Part shown: positions 56,543 through 64,000 of the stretch, piece by piece | Position numbering within the stretch: the first letter of the stretch is position 1 | Layout: the number at the start of each line of letters is the position of its first letter | Assembly (NCBI GenBank): GCA_947652115.1 | Contig: OX393572.1 | Location: 15,909,857 to 15,973,856, forward strand | DNA: 64,000 nucleotides | From: Blastomussa wellsi | Taxonomy: Eukaryota > Cnidaria > Anthozoa > Scleractinia > Plerogyridae | Direction: 5' to 3' | Position numbers and translations under genes: made by a program | Notes under the pieces: generated by a model | Seen by the model: only the letters and a program-made list of their open reading frames with translations | What the model was told of the DNA's origin: nothing | The model's database searches: none

Positions 56543-57350
56543 TTAAGTGCTGATGACCCAAAATTTGACGAATTTGACGACAGGAAGAAAATTTCATATT
56601 TCATTTTATTTTACCTAAGGAACCCCTTTGGTGAACTATTTTCAAAAATAATATCAGAAAGTTCTATAGCTTTTTCGTTTTTCTGAAAAATCGAAAAGTT
56701 GAAAATACGGGTAGTCGGCGTCTAAACCGTAAAAACAATGAAAAATAGAGCAACTTCAGCAAGGTCGTACACAACAATGAGAAGAATCCAAAGCTTGAAA
56801 TTTTGAGAACTCGAAGAAGGGCCTTTTATCTTTCTAAAAGTGTAAAATTTATGCCTTGTTTCAAAGTTTGAGTCTTCGTGATGACCTGCCGAAAGTAGCG
56901 GTTTTTTTGGTTTTGGGACAATTTAAAATATGGATCAACTTTAGAGGCCCATAAAAATGCTAGTATACGTATTTAAAATACTATATATTAAATTTAAATT
57001 TCATCCTTCTAGTTTATTGGCCCGACGAAAGCGAAGCAACCAAAAGGAAAAGCACTCGGGTCATTTTGACAATTTTCTATGCAACCTTGTTCGCAGGGTC
57101 TCTCACCTTGTCTTGTCTCCTCATTGTTGTGTACGACCTTGCTGAAGTTGCTCTATTTTTCATTGTTTTTACGTTTTAGCCGTCGACTACCCGTATTTTC
57201 AACTTTTCAGAAAAACGAAAAAGCTATAGAACTTTCTGATATTATTTTTGAAAATAGTTCACCAAAGGGGTCCCTTAGGTAAAATAAAATGAAATTGGAA
57301 ATTTTCTTCCTGTCGTCAAATTCTTAAAATTTTGGGTCATCAGCACTTAA
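56543..57350. mobile_element. Long inverted-repeat element with arms of about 245 bp
   Basis: Left arm about 56543-56790 (ttaagtgctgatgacccaaa ... aaggtcgtacacaacaatga) is an approximately 90% reverse complement of right arm about 57110-57350 (tcattgttgtgtacgacctt ... gggtcatcagcacttaa), by eye. The loop of about 320 bp has no recognisable gene. This is a large fold-back/MITE-type element. Confidence 0.9.
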
Positions 57351-57419
57351 ATATTTGTGATGTCACACTTTACTACTCCATTGCGATGCAAATTAGCCAA
57401 ACACTTTGTTAAAATTGAA

Positions 57420-57448
57420 ATAGAGTTACTCTCTCTCTCTCTCTCAGA
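57420..57448. repeat. CT dinucleotide microsatellite
   Basis: About nine CT repeats (ctctctctctctctct). Confidence 0.9.
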
Positions 57449-59400
57449 CGGACACTATCGGGAACTAAACCAACTGTCTGTCTTACTCTTAGAGAGGGGG
57501 TAAGTTTCTAAAGAAAACATCTGGCACTGACTTGCTATGGAATCGACTGCTCTTTCCTGGCGATCTAGTGCATATACACATACACATCTTTCCTAATACT
57601 TGAACTGTTTAAACTGCAAAAATTTGGCGTAAAGGCCTTTTTCTTAGAGCACGACAGCTTTGTCACGGCGCCATCGTGAAGTCAGTGGAGCGGAAATCTC
57701 GAGAATTCAACATGCTGTATTTCAAACACAAAGGATACTATCTACCTGGAAACTTGTGAAGAGATATAAAAATAAAAATAAAAAAATAAAAATTAAGCAG
57801 GCCCAACGAATTGGGCTAGTTTAGAAGTGGACCTCGAAGGTTTGATTTTGGCACCTCGACACAATAGACAAGCTTTCACACTCCATCTTGTGCACAAGTG
57901 CCAAGGTCTCATCTTTCTTTGATCGGCATTTCATTAAGACAATAGATGGCCCTTCCAAAATCTCGTCCAAAACGCACGCGATAGAAAGGGTATGATCAAG
58001 TGTTTGCGTTATGGTGTTATGTTGACACCTTTTTATTAGCGTTCGATGTTAAGATGGTATATAGCCAAAACGTTGTCTGATTAGAATTCAATAAAATTGG
58101 GAATCACAGAGCACTTAAATTTAAAACAAGAGTGCTGTTAACAGGCTATATCGTTGCCATGATAGACAGTAAAGGTAATCACAACTTCTTCACCAATGGC
58201 TGGGCATTTCTTTGATACCATCATAATTGTAACATCAACTGGTACTGACCATTAACGTATAAGACTTGGAATGTGCTAGCCTGCGTGCAGCCGCCTTGCA
58301 ACTCTTGCGAACCACCTTAAAAGTTCTCAAGATTTATAATCAACAGTCTTGAAGAGCAAATGGTTTGAATTGAACGTTTATTGTATTAGCTAAGCTGCCA
58401 ATGTTATATACAAATTATCAGTAGAAATATTTTGTTTAAAAATATTTGTTGTATATTTTCATTGAAAATACAGTCAATACATATTCATTGACATTATTTA
58501 AAGAACGTGCCTGTTAAAAAACTTTTTGAAACCTTATGCAGTAACTAAACTTTTGCACTCTGTTTATAATTAACTATTTAAATTGTTTGCAATTTTCCTT
58601 GCACATTTTAAAATGGCATTTCTAAAATATGATCCAAGCGTTAAGTGATCCAAAATTAAGAGAATTTTCTTTTTGAAATTGATATGAAAATACTCTTTAC
58701 AAATTCATACGTGAACAGAAATCTCAGAAAGTTGTAACCGTCCTCCTTCCTGTCTGTCTCAATCTCTTCCATCCATAATTGTTTACAGTTTATAATAGTA
58801 TTGTGGTTTCTCGTGTTTCAATTAATTATTTAATGTTTTATTTGTTCTAAAAACCACTTTGTAACAGAATCGCAGCGTGACCTGCGTTATACTGTCACAC
58901 AACGCTTCGTCGTGACATCCCGAATAACAGGGAGGTGAAAGTGTTTTTGTCTCCTTAGAATTCCAACAAACATTTTGCAAAATTTTATTTAGCTAAAATG
59001 AGCGGCAAAGTTGCGAGGGGCTTGGTGGGGAGAAAAGTTTGGCCCCACCAATCCCCTCGCGGCTCGCTCGTGCACTCTACCTCTGACTAGACCATTAGCT
59101 GGACAGGCCAGCAACCCTTGTAAAACAGATCCGAAAACAAATTTCCAAGGAGCTTTGCCACGAAAAGCGCGTTCTAACAAATTTTGCCATTTGTAATTCG
59201 TGTCTATCTTCACCAGTCTTGACCATCCTTGTTTCTTTTGATTTTAAATTATTTTGTACAATGTGTACAGCTTTTTCAAAGTTTAAACTCGACTACCATT
59301 TATACGATAAGCATTTTGTAAATCCTAAAATGTTCCGTTGAAGGGGATCACTGGACACAAATCATCTCCCCTGCCCCGGGTTATTTAAAATGTTAACGTA
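57449..59400. other. Spacer beyond the MAP4K 3' end, no recognised gene
   Basis: Mostly AT-rich. A GC-richer patch at about 58995-59200 (gcccc...cctcgcggctcgctcg) looks like a dispersed repeat. The motif ccatccttgtttc near 59225 recurs, diverged, near 27760 and 38320, so it marks another low-copy repeat. Nothing coding recognised. Confidence 0.5.
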
Positions 59401-59402
59401 GG

Positions 59403-59408
59403 GTTTAT
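59403..59408 (-). terminator. Candidate MAP4K polyadenylation signal
   Basis: AATAAA on the minus strand about 210 bases downstream of the kinase stop codon at 59617. It is the first clear hexamer I see after the stop. Confidence 0.45.
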
Positions 59409-59616
59409 TATTTAAATAAGTTTTCATACCATTATGCTATATCCACACAAGTCGATGGTGAAGCATCAGAACACAATTAACCCAAAATTAATACCAAATT
59501 TTAACCATATCTGAATTCAAAGTAGAGACTGATATCTACATTTAACTCCCGGCGGGGATTTTAAGATCCCTCTCGGGATATGCGCCATAGTTTACATCCA
59601 GTTTCAAAGGGGAGAT

Positions 59617-62600
59617 TTACTTTTGTTGGTTTTTGTTACTAGCCAGAATGTAGAGGTTGCATGGCGCACTGGGGTGATCTGCAGGTTTACTTTCAACCAC
59701 TGCAATGCTGCATGGAAAAAGGAAAATAAAACAAACAACGTGCTTCAGAAAATGAGCGTTATTACAGTTTCAGTTCGAACTGCACAGTCTCAGAATTTGT
59801 TTTCATTTTTGTTTTAACCTGCCATCAGATTGTTTTAATAATGGAGAAAAAAAGGTAAGTTTCTTCTCTTCGTGTGAGACTCGCATAAACATTGAGATTG
59901 TGCAGGGAGGACTGGAAATCATCTTTCAAAAGTTGAGATAGTTTATACATTGGATTCCAATAATTTTTGTGTCTCACCTCTCACATCCTAGGAGTCTAAA
60001 TGTCCGCCGCGGATCGTTCATCTCAACATTTACCTAATCAAAACAAAACAGCACCAACTTTTTATAAAACACTGATGAAACAAACAACAAAAGAACGTCT
60101 GTGTCACGCAAGGTAGAAACGTCACATTTTGGTTCACGTAATGGTGCGTGACTCTGCAAATGACCTAGAATCACACCACATGCGGACCACCCGATGTTTG
60201 AGTGTGTTGCGTGACATCGACCAATGGCGGATTATCTTCTAGGGGTCGATAAATTATCTCGCGAAATGATATCTTAAACGGCTCAGAAGGGGCAAACAAT
60301 AGCACACAAGACTCATTTAACATTTCATCTGAACTCTTATTGAACATGTAGGATAAACAGAGTATTTAGGGCAAATCGCAGCAAACTTATTTATGTTCAG
60401 CTATAATTCTTTTGTAACCGCCATTGATCGATGTCACGTAACACACGCAAACTTCGGGTGGTCCGGGGCAAGCAGCACCTCATTGACGCGGCAATACCAT
60501 TGGACGTTGAAACAATAGAGAACACTCCTAAACAAAGCCTCTACCCCGATAACAAAGAAGTCTATTGTTAAGGAGAACGAAAGAAAAAATGTTCATATGA
60601 GGTGCTGGACTACTCGGTGGTCCGCCTGTGATCACACAATACAAAAGAGAATGCGATCACAAAAGAGCATCGCAATGACTGCAGCGCTCTTTACCTTGCC
60701 ACTGTGAAGACTTCTCCCCTGCAGTCCATGTTCATGAAAGGCCAACACACTACCTTGTAAACAAACTAAAAAATACGAAAAAAAACAAGTTTGTTGCAGC
60801 GAATTTCAATTTAGTGTCGTAAAGAGTAAATGAAATGTCACGTAATTCATAAGCCAATATCGAACTAGGAAAATGGGCGCTAAATTGGACAAAAACTGGA
60901 GAATATTACAACGGATTGTGATATGGTTTTCGAAAAACTGTTAGGCTGAAAAGTTTTTCAAGTAAATTTCGTTTGTTGAGAGCTTTTAATTATAATGCCA
61001 GGGAGACATTTGTTTGTAATGAAATTATGGTTATTTGGCCAAACTGCCTGTCTCTGTCAGCCAGTCAGTCCGTCTGTCTGTCTGCCTGTCAGTCAGTCAG
61101 ACAATCAGTCAGTCAGTCAGTCAGTCAGTCAATCAATCAATCAGTCAGTCAGTCAATCAATTAGTCAGTAAATCAATCAGTCAGTCAGTCAATCAATCAA
61201 TCAATCAGTCAGTCAGTCAATCAGTAAGTCAGTCAGTCTGTCTGTTTGTCTGTCTGTCGGTTGGTTAGTCAGTCAATTTACTGAAATCAACGTGGGATGA
61301 GGTTGCTCTCTATGTCCAACCCAGAGCCGCTCAAGAATAAAACAGCTAAACTTTGCCGAACGCAGTCTTCATCTTTCCCCATTTATTTACTCACCCACTG
61401 ACTCTGGCTTGATGTCAAAATGTATTTCTGACATTTGTCTTCTAAACTGCTTGGTTTTGCCATCAAGATTCACAAACCTAACCATATCTGATTACACAAG
61501 TTAAACGGAACATAACGCTTTTGACTGTCATTTAAATGTTTGCTGGAACTCAATTACAACAGCAATACTAAAAAAGTTTATGGAATAATGGATCTCTAGC
61601 ATGTATGTCAGGTTTCCCAAACAATTTCCTAGAAAAAAGAAGCCCCCAATGCAGCTACGAGCATGTCACGCAATCTTTCCCCTTGACGAATGTCTGGACG
61701 GATCGCGTGACGCGCAATCTCAGTGTGGCTCTAAGTAGTCACAACTCAGGAGATACGTAGCGTTTTCCAGGTCTTCCGATAGTTGAAGAGCAGCACAAAG
61801 GAGTGAACAGGGAGTGAAAAAATTAAGCGAAAGATCTATGTGAGTCGTCAAACTTGCAGGCTTCTGTTTGAACCAATTGAAACAGAAGCCAAGCGAAGAT
61901 GCCAAAAAGATGGCCACGTAAAGGCGTGTAGTACTGTAAATAAATTCAACATTAGTAGCGGAGCTCCAGAGGCCCGAAGGGCCGCCAAGCGGAGCCCCAT
62001 ACTCATATGGGAAAGAAAACAAAACCCATGAGTTGATTTTCTCATGGTTATCATGGCTAGCGGTATTGCTCATGGGTGCGTACGCACGACGACGGCGACG
62101 ACGGAGTCGCGCAACATGGCGGCCATAAATAGCCATGTCTTGTCAACACCTTGTCAGCCTTATCAGCTTACATCTTTGTGATAGGGCATCCATGTTATGG
62201 TCAATTGACAGCTGTCAAATCGAGGTATCCGCTGACCAGTATCACAAGACCAGATCGCGGGCTCAGGTTAGAACTCATCGAGGCAACGTGTTTTTTACGT
62301 TGACCGCTGACCAGGCATTGGTTTTCTTCATTGATCGCAGGCTCAAGTCCGATTTTTTCTTCTGGCAGGATTTTTTAACTTTTTATGGTCATTCTTAGCG
62401 GAAATTCTGCAATTGGAGTTGACGTTTTTAATTATGACTTATTTCAGAGAAATTATCAAGAACCAGCAGAAATACGGAGCTCCGCTTTTAGGGTTGGCTA
62501 AATCAAAATATTACAAATTCCTGTACCACAAAATATTAGCAGAGTAAAAGGAATCATGATACTGTTAAACGCTACAAGAACAGTGTCTTTTTCCAAGTGG

Positions 62601-63141
62601 TCGACGGTATCAACCTCAAGCTTTCTGCCTACAAAATAAAACAAAGAATAATAAAATCGTCGGATAGCTATTACCAATGAAATTGAACGCACATAGGCAG
62701 AAATGATGCAACAGTGCGAAAATTATTTTTCAAGCTCATAAAAAATTCATCAAAATGAAAACATAGGAAAAAACCGTTTATGTGGTTTAAAATTTTATCT
62801 TAAGAATCATGCATTTTAACGATTTTATTGCTGCGTTTTGCCCATAGTTTCGATTGAGGAAATATTTAGAACACTCTACTGACAGTCTCGCCACATTTCC
62901 AAACACCTTGAAGTTTTAAAATTCTCTTCTGGGTGTTTGGAGATTGATAAAACAGCGTCTCTCGAGATAATTTAAAAACCTTTCAAAACTGATCTTAAAA
63001 TAAAAAAAACTGTTCGTAGTGTTTGCTATATTACATCACCAACTAGACGAAAATAATTACAGTTTACCTTCCGGTAGCTCCGTGAACCAGTTGGAAAGAG
63101 AATTCAAATTGACACATTCAAAATACAAGCTACCATCAGAT
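59617..63141 (-). CDS. MAP4K3/MAP4K5-type kinase, C-terminal citron-homology (CNH) exons, partial
   Basis: Six terminal exons in phase on the minus strand: 63141-63068, 62628-62563, 61487-61395, 60765-60695, 60033-59978, 59707-59617 (TAA). About 149 residues are encoded. Key stretches are FECVNLNSLSNWFTELPEG, LEKDTVLVAFNNMVRFVNLD, CLQGSVLAFHEHGLQGRS, RTFRLLGCES and CNLYILAS near the end. These match in order the last part of the CNH domain of MAP4K3 (GLK) and MAP4K5 (KHS), including the diagnostic CLQxSVLAFxxHGxQGRS block and the C-terminal NLYILA. The family are Ste20/GCK-type serine/threonine kinases acting upstream of JNK and in nutrient/mTORC1 and Hippo signalling. The kinase domain (about 600-700 residues upstream) lies right of the window. 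For exon 4 the acceptor at 60766 was preferred over one 12 bases further on, because it restores VVCLQ. The gene cannot be assigned to 3 versus 5; it is probably pre-duplication. Confidence 0.93.
60183..60466. mobile_element. Fold-back MITE in a MAP4K intron
   Basis: Left arm ggaccacccgatgtttgagt (60184) through tgacatcgaccaatggcgg. Right arm ccgccattgatcgatgtcac through aacttcgggtggtcc. The arms are about 50 bp, imperfect. It lies between the exons at 59978-60033 and 60695-60765. Confidence 0.75.
61055..61275. repeat. GTCA tetranucleotide array 3
   Basis: About 220 bp of cagt/caat tetramers bounded by ctgt/gtct stretches, in the MAP4K intron. Two Ser/Gln/Val-rich open frames over it are only translations of the repeat. 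Confidence 0.92.
61955..62512 (-). repeat. Dispersed repeat R500, copy 3 (inverted)
   Basis: Reverse complement of the 45100-45600 copy, with landmarks agcggagccccatactcata, aaacccatgagttgattttc, the CGA-triplet run (cgacgacggcgacgacgga), aacaccttgtcagccttatc, gctgaccaggcattggtttt and the end ggttggctaaatca. It ends about 50 bp from the MAP4K exon at 62563-62628. The 138-codon minus-strand frame at 61720-62136 is a translation of this repeat. Confidence 0.88.
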
Positions 63142-63181
63142 CTAAAAAGAAAGAAGCAACATTTAATAACGTCTTGAGTAA

Positions 63182-63888
63182 ATGGTGTGTTGTGTTGAGC
63201 AATGTAGTTGTGTTGTGCTGCGTTGTGTAGTGCTGTGTCGTGTTGAGCTAAGTTGTGTTGAGTTGTGTTGTGCTGCGTTGTGCTATGTTGTGTTGTGCTG
63301 TGTTGTGTTGAGTTGTGTTGTGCTGTGTTGTGCTATGTTGTGTTGTGCTGTGTTGTGTTGTTATGCTACGTTGAGATGTGTTGCGCTACGTTGCGCTGTA
63401 TTGTGCTACGTTGTGCTGTGTTGTGCTACGTTGTGTTGTGTTGTGCTACGTTGTGTTGTGTTGTGCTACGTTGTGTTGTGTTGTGCTACGTTGTGCTGTG
63501 TTGTGCTACGTTGTGTTGTGTTGTGCTACGTTGTGTTGTGGTGTGCTACGTTGTGTTGTGTTGTGCTACGTTGTGTTGTGTTGTGCTACGTTGTGCTGTG
63601 TTGTGCTACGTTGTGTTGTGCTGCGTTGTGCTGTGTTGTGCTGCGTTGTGTTGTGTTGTGCTGCGTTGTGTTGTGTTGTGCTACGTTGTGCTGTGTTAAG
63701 CTACGCTGTGTTGTCTTGAGTTGTGTTGTGTTGTGTTACGTTGTGCTGTGTTGTGTTACGTTGTGTAGTGTTGTGCTGTGTTGTGTTGTGCTGTGCTGTG
63801 CTGTGTCGTGTTGTACTGTGTTGCGCTGTGTTGTGCTACGTTGTGTCGTGTTGTGCTGCGTTGTGTTGTGTTGTGCTACGCTGTATCG
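63182..63888. repeat. 20-bp satellite (TTGTGCTACGTTGTGTTGTG) built on a TTGTG pentamer
   Basis: About 700 bp. The central part (about 63400-63620) is an almost perfect 20-bp period ttgtgctacgttgtgttgtg, with the outer parts less regular and 5-bp periodic (tgttg/tgctg). Because 20 is not a multiple of 3, all three forward frames stay open, giving Cys/Val/Leu-rich frames up to 247 codons that are not genes. It lies upstream of the last visible MAP4K exon, inside an intron if the gene continues right. Confidence 0.95.
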
Positions 63889-64000
63889 GATGCTAGTTCA
63901 TCGGATCCCCCTTCCCCAGCATTAAATTCAATGGTACCCATTTATACACCTGGGTTGAAAGAGGCACTGTGGCACGGTGAGAGTTAGGCTAGAATCGGTA
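63885..64000 (-). mobile_element. SINE, copy E (minus), cut by window edge
   Basis: gatgctagttcatcggat, cccagcattaaattcaatgg, tacccatttatacacctggg and gaggcactgt...gagagtta match, in reverse, the body of the SINE copies at 38968-39576. The head would lie right of the window. It directly abuts the 20-bp satellite. Confidence 0.8.

Noticed and set aside
60695..60753. Shorter version of the MAP4K exon using the acceptor at 60754
   Set aside because: It keeps phase but drops the conserved CLQ residues; the acceptor 12 bases upstream restores them.
60973..61268. Ser/Gln/Val-rich frames
   Set aside because: Translations of the GTCA tetranucleotide array; no splice or domain support.
61720..62136. 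138-codon minus-strand frame with an Arg-rich start
   Set aside because: Lies over the R500 repeat, and the Arg run is the CGA/CGT-triplet tract. The same translation recurs at the 45100-45600 copy.
63182..63925. 247-codon Cys/Val/Leu-rich open frame and its overlapping partners
   Set aside because: Pure translation of a 20-bp satellite; all three forward frames are open because the period is not a multiple of three.
1..64000. CRISPR arrays, operons, phage or a novel multi-gene system
   Set aside because: The window is eukaryotic with intron-containing genes of unrelated function; the regular arrays are simple satellites without unique spacers.

Overview
The window looks like nuclear DNA of an anthozoan cnidarian, most likely a stony coral. 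It is AT-rich and intron-rich, with short coding exons bounded by GT/AG sites, two tRNA-derived SINE-like families, many short fold-back elements and decayed retrotransposons. The organism call is inference from gene structure and repeat style. There is no prokaryotic feature, operon or CRISPR array. Most long open frames here are not genes: they fall in introns, in repeats or antisense to real exons.

Four conserved single-copy-type eukaryotic genes can be assembled exon by exon with consistent phase. (1) The 5' end of PSMD7, a 26S proteasome lid subunit, lies on the minus strand at 1560-2046 and runs off the left edge. (2) A complete voltage-gated calcium channel beta subunit (CACNB) lies on the plus strand at 6412-25546, with 13 core coding exons plus two in-phase small exons near the 5' end. 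(3) A complete GOSR2/membrin Golgi Qb-SNARE lies on the plus strand at 35434-43555, 8 exons and 212 residues. (4) The 3' end of a MAP4K3/MAP4K5-type kinase (C-terminal part of the citron-homology domain) lies on the minus strand at 59617-63141 and runs off the right edge.

Between these lie broken or mobile pieces: a TPR-protein exon fragment (29696-30160, minus), a decayed Ty3/gypsy element with a nested hAT-type MITE (about 30480-33900), a class A GPCR pseudogene caught between two repeats (44478-45118), a LINE reverse-transcriptase tail (46018-46275, minus), a Penelope-like reverse-transcriptase relic (about 48060-48990, minus) and tandem exon-like duplications (about 49330-50560). Numerous inverted-repeat elements, three GTCA tetranucleotide arrays and a 20-bp satellite at the right edge fill the introns and spacers.

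The four genes have unrelated cell roles (protein turnover, calcium channel assembly, ER-Golgi transport, stress/nutrient kinase signalling) and show no sign of working as a system. I found no previously undescribed system. The most interesting local signals are the cassette and alternative first exons of CACNB, a SINE tail that forms the splice-acceptor region of a GOSR2 exon, the dated nesting of a MITE in the gypsy relic, and the GPCR fragment bracketed by mobile DNA.
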